From Bacteroidia bacterium (GTDB lineage Bacteria; Bacteroidota; Bacteroidia; Chitinophagales; Chitinophagaceae): 64,000 bases of DNA. Positions 10,314-17,873 of this stretch are shown in pieces. Numbering within the stretch: the stretch's first letter is position 1; each line of letters begins with the position of its first letter. The stretch is from contig JAUIBA010000001.1 in NCBI GenBank assembly GCA_030427635.1, forward strand, positions 310,001-374,000. Direction: 5' to 3'. A program made the translations under genes and the position numbers. The notes under the pieces are model-generated. The model was not told where the DNA came from. It did not search any database and was given only the letters and a program-made list of their open reading frames with translations.

Positions 10314-10976
10314 TTACTTATGGGTATAAACTTGTTTAAGATATAGGGGTGTAACGTGTGCAATGTCAGAAAATATTTTTTTACATACTTCACCATATGC
10401 AAATTCTGCCCAAAAGTGAAAGTCTATTGTAATATTTTGGTCAAAAGACAAAAAACTAACTTTTGGTTTATAAAATGTTTCAGAAAGAGCATTAGTAGTT
10501 ATATGTAAATTATCTACTCTGTTTAATATATCTTCCAATTCGGTCCCGGTCATGTGTGTGGGGGCAGTTATAGCAGTACCCTCGCTGTCATAAACGGCAA
10601 CAAAATATTCATGCTCTCTTGCTACCAGTATTATTGCCCGGCGTTCACCTTCCTGTACAGAGGGTTGGCTCAGATAAATTAGCTTCAGCCGGTCGTGCAT
10701 TAATAATGGTATTCCTGCAGCATAGCATATTCCTTTGGCGGTAGCGAGTGCTATTCTGAGGCCGGTATAGGAGCCGGGACCAGAGCATACCGCCACCGCA
10801 TTCAGGTCGCTAACCGTAATACCGGCATCTGTAAGCACACTGTCTATCATCGTATTGATAGCAGTGGCGTGATTACGGACCTGATCGTTAAGGGCAGAAG
10901 CCCGTATAGTGCCCGATTGACTTATTGCTACACCGCTGTTTTCGGCAGAGGTATCAATATGCAGAATGTATGACAT
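10314..10976 (-). CDS. tsaB: tRNA threonylcarbamoyladenosine biosynthesis protein TsaB
   Basis: 220 aa, YeaZ/TsaB family of ASKHA-fold proteins. Diagnostic segments are the N-terminal ILHIDTSAENSGVAI, the 'RNHATAINTMIDSVL' helix and VCSGPGSYTGLRIALATAKG. With TsaD and TsaE, TsaB transfers threonylcarbamoyl to A37 of ANN-decoding tRNAs. It is transcribed divergently from ridA from a shared palindromic promoter region only 45 bases wide. Confidence 0.92.
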   Translation of the reverse strand: MSYILHIDTSAENSGVAISQSGTIRASALNDQVRNHATAINTMIDSVLTDAGITVSDLNAVAVCSGPGSYTGLRIALATAKGICYAAGIPLLMHDRLKLIYLSQPSVQEGERRAIILVAREHEYFVAVYDSEGTAITAPTHMTGTELEDILNRVDNLHITTNALSETFYKPKVSFLSFDQNITIDFHFWAEFAYGEVCKKIFSDIAHVTPLYLKQVYTHK

Positions 10977-10987
10977 AAAAAACTGCG

Positions 10988-11001
10988 CAAATGTACATTT
11001 G
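10988..11001. promoter_or_regulatory. 14-bp palindrome carrying divergent -7 elements (tsaB / ridA)
   Basis: CAAATGTACATTTG is a perfect palindrome that reads TACATTTG, a match to TAnnTTTG, on both strands. It lies 11 bases from the tsaB ATG and 20 from the ridA ATG. A second candidate plus-strand -7 (TATTTTTG) lies at 11009-11016. Two overlapping divergent promoters would exclude each other. Confidence 0.5.
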
Positions 11002-11021
11002 TATCTGTTATTTTTGTTGTT

Positions 11022-11402
11022 ATGGAAAAGAGCATCATCAATACCAATAACGCACCAGCGCCTATAGGGCCTTATAATCAGTCGGTAAAATACGGCGATA
11101 TGCTGTTCATATCAGGACAGATACCTATGGACCCTGCTACGGGAAACCTCATAGAAGGAGATATAAAGGCGGAAACGGAACAGGTAATGAAAAACCTTGC
11201 TGCTATACTGTCTGCTGCGGGTATGGATTTCTCCAATGTGATTAAATCATCCATCTTCCTCATGGATATGGGCCAGTTTGCCGAAGTGAATGAGGTGTAT
11301 GGCAGTTACTTTAAAGAAAACGCACCCGCCCGCGAAACAGTACAGGTGGCAGGCCTGCCCCGTGGTGTGCGTGTAGAGATAAGTATGGTAGCCGGCGTAT
11401 AA
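11022..11402 (+). CDS. ridA: RidA-family enamine/imine deaminase
   Basis: 126 aa, full length for the YjgF/YER057c/UK114 family. Signature segments are APAPIGPYNQSV, MLFISGQIPMDP and the C-terminal PARETVQVAGLPRGVRVEI, which contains the conserved Arg that binds the substrate carboxylate. RidA hydrolyses the reactive 2-aminoacrylate made by PLP enzymes. It is divergent from tsaB with a very short intergenic region. Confidence 0.93.
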   Translation: MEKSIINTNNAPAPIGPYNQSVKYGDMLFISGQIPMDPATGNLIEGDIKAETEQVMKNLAAILSAAGMDFSNVIKSSIFLMDMGQFAEVNEVYGSYFKENAPARETVQVAGLPRGVRVEISMVAGV

Positions 11403-11497
11403 CGGCAGGTAGTGGTAATTCCCGTTTTTTCAGTGTTCATAGTATATACGTTAAATAATATTTAGTAGCTTTAGCGTTCAAATTCTTATAAGGAAGC

Positions 11498-12202
11498 ATG
11501 AAGTATTTTTCCCTTTTTGCGGCTACCGTAGCTTTGCTGGTAGCATCATGTACCCAGCAGCCGCCTACCGTTACCCCGGGCAAGGAGGCCATTCTCCGCT
11601 CTAAAAACTGGCGCATTAATGGTGGTACTATCACTGTTAAGAAGCCAAACGGAAAAGATACGAGTCTTCAGTATTTGTCTTATATAGATAGCTGTTATAG
11701 TGATAACTATCTGAAATTTGACTCAATGCACTATGGTGGCGTATATACCGGAGCTGCCAAGTGCAATGCTGCCGACCCTGAGTATTTTAACTTTACCTGG
11801 AGACTTAATGCCAACGGGCAGTACATAGATCTTTATGATGGCTTTAATATGATATTCGCTGTATCACAATACATTGAGCCATATCATTTTGACACATTGT
11901 CCATGTCTCCCTTTGAGCTGGATACGCTGGTGGGCCGCCTGGATACGATACCGGGTTTCATTAAGCAGTTTATAGTACTGGACACGATACGTGAGTTGAA
12001 GTTTTCCCGTTACAAGATTCCGGGATATGACCTGTATGGCGCTGAGATAAGTGACCTTACCGAAGTATCCTTCAAGCTGCGTTTCTCATTCAAGACTACC
12101 CGTCTTGACTCTACCGGCTGGCGTGCCGGGGCTCCTGAAAACATGAGCCCTGCTGTGGTTAATGATACAGCCGATTACGAACTTATATTCGGCTCATTCT
12201 AA
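11498..12202 (+). CDS. Hypothetical lipoprotein
   Basis: 234 aa with a lipoprotein signal peptide (MKYFSLFAATVALLVASC, lipobox VASC). The mature part is rich in Tyr, Asp and aromatic residues with alternating patterns, suggesting a beta-rich globular domain. I do not recognise a family. It is separated from ridA by 95 bases and faces the convergent esterase-like gene. Confidence 0.7.
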   Translation: MKYFSLFAATVALLVASCTQQPPTVTPGKEAILRSKNWRINGGTITVKKPNGKDTSLQYLSYIDSCYSDNYLKFDSMHYGGVYTGAAKCNAADPEYFNFTWRLNANGQYIDLYDGFNMIFAVSQYIEPYHFDTLSMSPFELDTLVGRLDTIPGFIKQFIVLDTIRELKFSRYKIPGYDLYGAEISDLTEVSFKLRFSFKTTRLDSTGWRAGAPENMSPAVVNDTADYELIFGSF

Positions 12203-12251
12203 GTAGTTAATTGAACTGCTCTCCTCAGGGAGATGATATATGGGTACACTC

Positions 12252-13382
12252 TCAGCGATGCAAAGCCGGGGCTGTACCCATAAATATATACCATGTATCC
12301 AGGTGATGCTCGCTGCGATGTAGTACATCGGTAAACTGCTGCCGGTGTACGGCCTTATACTTACCTGCCTGCTGCGCATATTGTCTGTATCCTCTGTTTA
12401 GTACGCTGTCATTTTTCTTTATATAGCTACGTGCTATAAGGCTGGTGTCCCATGAGTAGCCGCTACCATCGGGCGAAAACAGTCTATAGGTATGGTGGGG
12501 GCCATTATATATGAGGTCTATAAGTGCTATGTCGCGGGTGGGGTAGTGGTGTGCTACTCTTTTCAGCAGAGAGATAAAAACATTTCCCCGCCGCCAGGAC
12601 GCGTGATAGCTGCCTGTAATACACAGAAACGGACTATCTGTAATGTGCTGTCGCTGAAGGTTGCTGAGCATTCCCCGGTCGCGGAGTGCAAAGTGTGCTT
12701 CGGTGGCAGGGTTGTCCAGTATCAGCTCCAGTAAATGATAGTCCTGTGCCGGCATCTGTGATTTAAGTGCTTTTCTCTCTGCCCGGAATAATGAACATGC
12801 TTCCTTATAACACTTTTTACGGTACTGATGCTGACCCTCTGTTATTCTGGTCATTTGTATTACTGAGTCGGGCAGGTGGTGGATGTACTCACTTAACTGT
12901 GTGCCGGCAGTGGAGGGGTGTGCTGCCAGTATCCCTCTTACTACGATGATGAATTCCGTGCGTTCAAAATCCATACCGCGTATATGTATTTGCTTACCGG
13001 CAGGCAGTGTGCTGTTTATGGCTCTGATGTCATCCAGAAAATTGCGTACTACAGTATCGGCAGGGTAGTAGCGATAGTATGTAGTATCGCCTGATGATAC
13101 ATAGCGGTCGTAGAGATATGCTGAAGCGTGCCCGCACTCCAGTACTACAGCTGTAATACCGCAATCTTTTACGGCCTGCTGCACCAGGCTGGTATATAAT
13201 GACCAGCGGCCGGGTATGGTGTGTGCCTCTGCCACAAATATCATTTTCTTTCCGCTGAGTGACTTTCCTTCTATATCTATAGGTAAGGGCTGGGCAATAC
13301 TTGTAAACGGGAAAAGCAATATCAGCAGTAGACTGATGGTAAAATATGTCATATGGGAGGTGTGGGGATGTTTCATTTGCAT
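12252..13382 (-). CDS. Erythromycin-esterase-like exported protein
   Basis: 376 aa with an N-terminal hydrophobic signal (MTYFTISLLLILLFPFTSIAQ); in-frame starts at 13382, 13376 or 13352 are possible. Features that fit the EreA/ChaN-like fold are IFVAEAHTIPG near the mature start, VVLECGHASAYLYD, GMDFERTEF, LRDRGMLSNLQ and FLCITGSYHASW, which supply the Glu, His and Arg/Asp positions conserved in that family. The protein is exported, unlike cytoplasmic macrolide esterases, so a resistance role should not be assumed. It is oriented away from the repeat region. Confidence 0.55.
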   Translation of the reverse strand: MQMKHPHTSHMTYFTISLLLILLFPFTSIAQPLPIDIEGKSLSGKKMIFVAEAHTIPGRWSLYTSLVQQAVKDCGITAVVLECGHASAYLYDRYVSSGDTTYYRYYPADTVVRNFLDDIRAINSTLPAGKQIHIRGMDFERTEFIIVVRGILAAHPSTAGTQLSEYIHHLPDSVIQMTRITEGQHQYRKKCYKEACSLFRAERKALKSQMPAQDYHLLELILDNPATEAHFALRDRGMLSNLQRQHITDSPFLCITGSYHASWRRGNVFISLLKRVAHHYPTRDIALIDLIYNGPHHTYRLFSPDGSGYSWDTSLIARSYIKKNDSVLNRGYRQYAQQAGKYKAVHRQQFTDVLHRSEHHLDTWYIFMGTAPALHR

Positions 13383-13411
13383 GGTGTTTGATGTTACTGG
13401 TTGGGTATATT

Positions 13412-13707
13412 CTAAACGGGTGCGCGAATGCGAAATTGCGCAGTTTTATTTTTTGCTTACCTCTTTCGTCGCAATGTGTTGACAATTATTGACTTAGTTA
13501 CTTATGTGGCATGAAAAAGGTTACAAAAATTACTCGCGGGAATATTTATATATGATTGTGGGTTACGGCGAAGAGGGGCGTGCAGCGCCATAAGGTAGGC
13601 TGTGTTACAAAGGTCGTTTAAGATGGCCAGATGGTAGTGAAAATGTGGATAAGATATCCGGTATATTATTCTGTATATACTCTTGTCATTCTATTAATGG
13701 CTGATAG
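13412..13707 (+). repeat. Repeat module A, copy 1
   Basis: The first of three near-identical copies of a ~260-300-base non-coding module beginning CTAAACGGGTGCGCGAA. It contains the markers TTGACAATTATTGACTTAG, TTACTCGCGGGAATATTTAT, CAAAGGTCGTTTAAGATGG and AATGTGGATAAGATAT. Near its start a TGCGC...GCGCA hairpin precedes a T-run. This copy lacks one 11-base GGTTACAAAAA unit present in copies 2 and 3. Confidence 0.85.
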
Positions 13708-13783
13708 GTACGCCAGTTTCAAACTGGCAAGATTACGTGAGGCACGAGTCGGCAGGGGCGCAGGGCTTGACCTCAGAATCGCG
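13708..13783 (+). repeat. Repeat module B, copy 1 (degenerate 3' part)
   Basis: Starts with the GCCAGTT-TCA-AACTGGC hairpin (13712-13728), then ATTACGTGAGGCACGAGTCG. The distal arm of the second hairpin is mutated here (AATCGCG instead of GACTCGCG). The 13784-14005 stretch between B1 and B2 is not repeated; it contains a GGCAGGCAGG / CCTGCGGCAGG-like GC-rich patch and no convincing gene. Confidence 0.8.
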
Positions 13784-14005
13784 CATGAGTGGGTAAAATT
13801 GAGTGATGTAGGATTGAGTGGGGTAGGAGTCGGCTGGGAGTTAGACTCGCCACTGGGGGACTCAAATTTATATCCGACCACCCCAGGCAATAAAAACGGC
13901 TATGCCTTTTTATTGCCATCCCTTCCTGCGGCAGGCAGGCCCTCCTTGCCAGGCGGGGAATTTGCCCCTGTTTTCTATAAAATCATTGCATGATATTGAA
14001 GTGAT

Positions 14006-14090
14006 GTACGCCAGTTTCAAACTGGCAAGATTACGTGAGGCACGAGTCGGCAGGGGCGCAGGGCTAGGCCTCAGACTCGCGCCAGTGGGT
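14006..14090 (+). repeat. Repeat module B, copy 2
   Basis: Hairpin 1 is GCCAGTT-TCA-AACTGGC (14010-14026). Hairpin 2 pairs GGCACGAGTC (14039-14048) with GACTCGCGCC (14074-14083), 9 of 10 pairs. This copy is not directly preceded by a module A. Confidence 0.82.
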
Positions 14091-14125
14091 GTTGGTAGAT
14101 GGTTGCTGGCATGGTTGATATTATA

Positions 14126-14428
14126 CTAAACGGGTGCGCGAATGCGAAATTGCGCAGTTTTTTTGCTTACTTCTTTCGTCGCAATGTGTTGACAATTATT
14201 GACTTAGTTACTTATGTGGCATGAAAAAGGTTACAAAAAGGTTACAAAAATTACTCGCGGGAATATTTATATATGATTGTGGATTACGGCTAAGAGGTGA
14301 GCGCAGCGCCATAGGGTAGACCGTGTTACAAAGGTCGTTTAAGATGGTCAGATAGTAGTAAAAATGTGGATAAGATATCCGGTATATTATTCTGTATCTA
14401 CTCTGATTATTTTATTAAGGGCTATATA
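14126..14428 (+). repeat. Repeat module A, copy 2
   Basis: The second copy, with two 11-base GGTTACAAAAA units in tandem. It carries a 32-codon open frame (14221-14319) also open in copy 3, but the frame is broken in copy 1. Confidence 0.85.
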
Positions 14429-14513
14429 GGTGCGCCAGTTATAAACTGGCAAAATTTATGTGAGGCACGAGTCGGCTGGGCCGCAGGGCTAGGCCTCAGA
14501 CTCGTGCCAGTGG
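14429..14513 (+). repeat. Repeat module B, copy 3
   Basis: Hairpin 1 is GCCAGTT-ATA-AACTGGC (14434-14450): the stem is kept while the loop changed. Hairpin 2 pairs GGCACGAGTC (14464-14473) with GACTCGTGCC (14499-14508), ten perfect pairs. Confidence 0.82.
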
Positions 14514-14540
14514 GTGGTTGCTGGCATAGTTGATATTATA

Positions 14541-14797
14541 CTAAACGGGTGCGCGAAAGCGAAATTGCGCAGTTTTATTTTTCGCTCGCCTTTTCAGGTG
14601 TAATGTGTTGATATTTATTGACTTAGTTGCTTGTGTGGCATGAAAAAGGTTACAAAAAGGTTACAAAAATTACTCGCGGGAATATTTATATATGATGGTG
14701 GATTACGGCGAAGATGGGAGTGCAGCGTCATAGGGTAGGCCGTGTGACAAAGGTCGTTTAAGATGGCCAGATAGTAGTAAAAATGTGGATAAGATAT
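14541..14797 (+). repeat. Repeat module A, copy 3
   Basis: The third copy, which loses similarity after GGATAAGATAT at about 14797, just before the convergent orphan gene. It has more substitutions than copies 1 and 2 share between them. Confidence 0.85.
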
Positions 14798-14820
14798 GCT
14801 ATTGTTTTACATTTTTAATC

Positions 14821-15528
14821 TTAATCTTTAAAAGGTAGGATGTTTTTCACATCGTTCGGAGGTGGTGCTATACAAAGTGATAACTGGAGCTCTCCTCCCT
14901 CTGTGAATTTACCTCCATGAGTTTCAGGGATAACATTCTTAACAAAAAGAAGAACAAGATTTGTATCCTGCATACAAGCTGATTTTTGAGGTAGCTTCAC
15001 TTTATCAGCTACAGTATAAGCCGACAACCAAACCACACCTTGATCTATTATTTTAAGGTGGGCAAATGCTCCCTCAATGAGATATTTAGGATTGAATCTC
15101 GCAGGGATAGCGTATATAAGAAGACTAAATTCATCATTGTTTCCCAGATCAAATCGGATGTCTTCTTCTTTGATTGATTCCGACTCCTTTAGTCTAAAGT
15201 CTGGTTTATTAACACTCTCTATGAGTAGTAACCATGCATTGTTTTCGGGTACATTGAAAGGGTTTACTTGGAAGTGCTGATCTTTATAGTGGGCACTCCT
15301 TTTGCGGTTATTCTTATATGTAAAATGAACTACTCCGTTTGCATGAAAAGAGATATGGTCTGGTAAGTGAGCATCTTCAAGTTTGTCGTTAATAATATTC
15401 TCGGTCTTATAGTTACCACCCCAAGGAAAGTGATAAAACATCTCAACTTTTCTATTAATTGCAATTGTTGCAAATATGTAAGTATTATTTTTAATGCTTA
15501 CATGTATAGTTCGCCGTATTAGGTCCAT
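14821..15528 (-). CDS. Orphan hypothetical protein
   Basis: About 235 aa from the ATG at 15528 (MDLIRRTIHVSIKN); an upstream start at 15558 is possible. There is no signal peptide or membrane segment. The protein looks beta-rich with short alternating strands and ends in a Pro-rich stretch (CIAPPPNDVKNILPF). I recognise no family. Base composition is more AT-rich than the housekeeping genes around it, and it lies between the repeat array and the dif-like site, which suggests accessory DNA. Confidence 0.6.
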   Translation of the reverse strand: MDLIRRTIHVSIKNNTYIFATIAINRKVEMFYHFPWGGNYKTENIINDKLEDAHLPDHISFHANGVVHFTYKNNRKRSAHYKDQHFQVNPFNVPENNAWLLLIESVNKPDFRLKESESIKEEDIRFDLGNNDEFSLLIYAIPARFNPKYLIEGAFAHLKIIDQGVVWLSAYTVADKVKLPQKSACMQDTNLVLLFVKNVIPETHGGKFTEGGELQLSLCIAPPPNDVKNILPFKD

Positions 15529-15809
15529 GTTATATGGTTTTTCTATTAAATATAGCATATTTTAGTATTCAGTAATCATAACCACTACCACAAGTTAGTT
15601 GCTCTTTCATATACCTGCTAATGCGCAGACTTTTCTATATCATTATCTTCTCATGGAATTTTAACCATATCTGCTAAAGTTTTAGTACACAGTTCTTAGC
15701 CTCAATCATATAGTAACAATTGAGGCGTAGAGGCATTTTGTTCCATAATTCAGACATATAATAAGACTCTCTTATCATATATCTATTATAGAACAAGATT
15801 CAATAGTTG

Positions 15810-16073
15810 ATGGATGGAACAACCTATGCAGACCTACTGTATAGTTACTTTAGAAATACCATGATACACGGCTATAGTGCAAGAGGTGTATTTCTTAACC
15901 ACGAATTACACGTATTAATAGAGGTTGAAAAGGGATTTTTGGTACTAAATCCTCTGTTGTTCTGGAATAGATTCAAAGAGTTGTTTGCTCAGGTATTCGA
16001 TGACCTTATGAATAATTCAGATTCTGTATATAGAAATCAATGTAAGTTGTATTTGGAACGGGCTTTAAAATAA
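15810..16073 (+). CDS. Small HEPN-like protein, possibly a C-terminal fragment
   Basis: 87 aa from ATG 15810, two bases after a TAG in the same frame. The segment YFRNTMIHGYSARGVFL contains R-N-x3-H, the R-x4-H active-site pattern of HEPN RNases, in a helical context. The C-terminal half (LNPLLFWNRFKELFAQVFDDL) is another amphipathic helix. HEPN domains are usually longer, so the gene may be a remnant. No nucleotidyltransferase partner is next to it. Function is inferred only. Confidence 0.5.
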   Translation: MDGTTYADLLYSYFRNTMIHGYSARGVFLNHELHVLIEVEKGFLVLNPLLFWNRFKELFAQVFDDLMNNSDSVYRNQCKLYLERALK

Positions 16074-16082
16074 GTTACGGAA

Positions 16083-16835
16083 TTATTGTTTGTAAAAATA
16101 TAATTCAACAGCCTCCATATTATTATATATGAAAACCTTGGAGTTACTGAAATCGGTAAAGAAATACTTGTTACCTAATGTGCCTAGATATTTGATCTTG
16201 GTATTGTATGCTGATGCAGTATTTGGAGTGCCAATATTTACCATCGTGTATCTGAACTCTTTGTTCAGGTAAATCTTATCACTTTCAATTTTCCCCGAAC
16301 TGAAAGAAAAGGCAAGTGCAAGACATAAAGCATTTAGAGTTCTCAGACGATTTACATTATCTGGTATCTCAGTTCTGAATACTCCTTCTACATATAGAAT
16401 AATAGAGAGATAGGAACCTACTCCTAACCCCCAAAGGAACCAGTCTGATAGCTCGCACTTTTCATAGAAATATACGGCTAATACAACAAGCACGATATTT
16501 ATTATGTATACCAGACATCCATTTGTCTTCGAGTCCTCATCAACATTAAACTTGCTACCAAATAGCATTTCTAGTAGAATGTAGAAACCAGCAAATGATA
16601 GGATAGGGTATATCGAAGATGTAATAATATCTGTGACGTTAATGTAAGCTAATCCATTAATATCGAATTTGCTCCAAAAAGCTATATGATAGAGACATCC
16701 TGCTACCGTCAGGAATGGAATTGCTATCAAAGGAATTTTACCTATTCTTTCAAACATGCTTACAAATATATATGTAATAATTAATAACCTCAACCGTTTC
16801 AGGTACAGGTTAATCTTTCCAGAATATACTGCCAT
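16083..16835 (-). CDS. Orphan multi-pass membrane protein
   Basis: About 250 aa from ATG 16835 (MAVYSGKINLY); a TTG at 16853 is the upstream alternative. Four to six hydrophobic segments (LLIITYIFVSMF, LIAIPFLTVAGCLYHIAFW, SIYPILSFAGFYILLEMLF, GCLVYIINIVLVVLAVYFY, FLWGLGVGSYLSIILYV) fill the first ~165 residues, followed by a soluble tail of ~85 residues. I recognise no family. It is AT-rich and ends at the dif-like site that marks the left end of the prophage. Confidence 0.6.
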   Translation of the reverse strand: MAVYSGKINLYLKRLRLLIITYIFVSMFERIGKIPLIAIPFLTVAGCLYHIAFWSKFDINGLAYINVTDIITSSIYPILSFAGFYILLEMLFGSKFNVDEDSKTNGCLVYIINIVLVVLAVYFYEKCELSDWFLWGLGVGSYLSIILYVEGVFRTEIPDNVNRLRTLNALCLALAFSFSSGKIESDKIYLNKEFRYTMVNIGTPNTASAYNTKIKYLGTLGNKYFFTDFSNSKVFIYNNMEAVELYFYKQ

Positions 16836-16894
16836 TGTAATATCCTTTATCAAGGTATCGTAATCTGATATGCAGCAAATATCTTTTTATCTTA

Positions 16895-16922
16895 TTGTTT
16901 CATAATTTACATTATGTTAAGT
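16895..16922 (+). other. attL: complete dif-like XerC/XerD site
   Basis: The 28 bases read as an XerC arm TTGTTTCATAA, a 6-base centre TTTACA and an XerD arm TTATGTTAAGT. The XerD arm matches 10 of 11 bases of E. coli dif (TTATGTTAAAT), and the inner five bases of the XerC arm (CATAA) match too. The centre plus right arm recurs exactly at 27452-27469. As the left junction of an Xer-mediated insertion, its XerC arm should be chromosomal. Confidence 0.75.
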
Positions 16923-16940
16923 TTGTGAAGCAAATTATAA

Positions 16941-16956
16941 AGCGGGTAAACCCGCT
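16941..16956 (-). terminator. Hairpin at the prophage left end, possible terminator
   Basis: AGCGGG-TAAA-CCCGCT lies 9 bases past the stop of the leftmost phage gene. On the minus strand the stem is followed only by an imperfect T-rich TTATAATTT, so termination may be weak. Confidence 0.45.
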
Positions 16957-16965
16957 ACAAAAAAG

Positions 16966-17184
16966 TCAAGAAACTGCATGAATGTTACCAATATCTACAG
17001 TATTGGCACCAATAACAGTAAGAGAATAACCATTAGTGAATCGCAATGTTGTTACCCTATTGACCTCATCAATAGAAATACTAACAATTTTCTCACCCAA
17101 CAACTGTTTGACACAGACATCACGAACCTTATTTTCAGAAGCAATTCTGAGTATATTCAGAACCAGACGATCAAAGAATTTCAT
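16966..17184 (-). CDS. Prophage hypothetical protein, leftmost gene
   Basis: 72 aa, basic at the N-terminus, then a predicted beta-rich part (EKIVSISIDEVNRVTTLRF followed by NGYSLTVIGANTVDIGN). I recognise no family. Its start is one base from the stop of the upstream membrane-protein gene, so the pair is co-translated. It sits next to attL and lies at the distal end of its transcript, away from the repressor region. Confidence 0.6.
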   Translation of the reverse strand: MKFFDRLVLNILRIASENKVRDVCVKQLLGEKIVSISIDEVNRVTTLRFTNGYSLTVIGANTVDIGNIHAVS

Positions 17185-17185
17185 A

Positions 17186-17497
17186 CTATGAAAATTCTGA
17201 TGGCGGCTCCTTAACCGGGGATGATGAATTCAGTTTTAGAACTGAATCAAAAAAGAGTTTTGCCTCATGAGCACTGCGAAAAGAAAGTTTTCGCGAAATG
17301 TCCCACCTCGTACGCCTACCAATTTCTACATTGATAAACTTATCGTTTATCTCATCAACTACTCGTTGAAGTTCAACAATGCGCTCAACAGCGCAATCAA
17401 AATCATCTTCAATCCTACGAAGGGAACGAATAAAGTTATAATAATTCAATGCGTTAATGAAAACCGCAAAGAATCCAAGAAAATAATACCAGTTCAT
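17186..17497 (-). CDS. Prophage small membrane protein with coiled coil
   Basis: 103 aa. An N-terminal membrane helix (WYYFLGFFAVFINALNYYNFI) is followed by a heptad-like stretch (LRRIEDDFDCAVERIVELQ and on) and a basic/Ser-rich tail. It is the first gene of a two-gene minus-strand unit divergent from the HTH gene across a 376-base regulatory gap. A superinfection-exclusion or host-interaction role would fit a gene expressed next to a repressor, but nothing in the sequence proves it. Confidence 0.6.
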   Translation of the reverse strand: MNWYYFLGFFAVFINALNYYNFIRSLRRIEDDFDCAVERIVELQRVVDEINDKFINVEIGRRTRWDISRKLSFRSAHEAKLFFDSVLKLNSSSPVKEPPSEFS

Positions 17498-17688
17498 ACT
17501 ATGTTTTTTTTTGAGTTAGAAAATAACTCAACACAGCATAAAAACGACTAACGCCAGCAATTTCAAAGAACTTCTGTAGGCAAATTTCAACAAAAAAACA
17601 GAAAAACAATATTATTTGTACAAAATTCGGCTGTGTTGCTGTCCAGTGGCGGCTTTGCGCTTGTTTCAGATTGGGTAACTATTACACC

Positions 17689-17718
17689 GTGTGCAGTGTG
17701 ATACAAGGTACTGCACAC
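17689..17718. repeat. 9-bp perfect inverted repeat (operator or hairpin)
   Basis: GTGTGCAGT and ACTGCACAC are separated by 12 bases. The location between divergent genes suits a repressor operator. A stem-loop used by a single-stranded genome (origin or packaging) is the alternative. Confidence 0.5.
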
Positions 17719-17844
17719 TCAACTTTTCAACCGTTATTCATATTAAATTTTTCGTATTTTCTACCGAAATTCATATTGCTAAAATATAAATTGCCAAACA
17801 AAGAAAAAAAATATTCGGTGTATTTTTTTTATCAACATAAATCA

Positions 17845-17852
17845 TAAATTTG
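17845..17852 (+). promoter_or_regulatory. Putative -7 element for the phage HTH gene
   Basis: TAAATTTG matches TAnnTTTG and lies 21 bases before the ATG at 17874. No clear -33 TTTG is seen. Confidence 0.45.
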
Positions 17853-17873
17853 AAATCACATACCGAGAACATC

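Larger units (their letters stand above)
17498..17873. other. Divergent control region of the prophage
   Basis: 376 bases without a gene, between the leftward membrane-protein operon and the rightward HTH gene. It holds a 9-bp inverted repeat (17689-17718) and, at the right end, a -7 element. The rest is AT-rich with several A and T tracts. Confidence 0.6.

Noticed and set aside
13631-14129. Open frames of 75-120 codons across the repeat modules on both strands
   Set aside because: They run through repeat and hairpin sequence, share repeat-encoded segments such as FKLARLREARVGRGAG, and show no protein-like pattern.
13412-14797. CRISPR array
   Set aside because: Units are far too long and irregularly spaced, spacers are not of uniform length, and no cas gene is present.
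13412-14797. Retron or diversity-generating retroelement RNA
   Set aside because: The hairpins invite the idea, but no reverse transcriptase is encoded in the neighbourhood.
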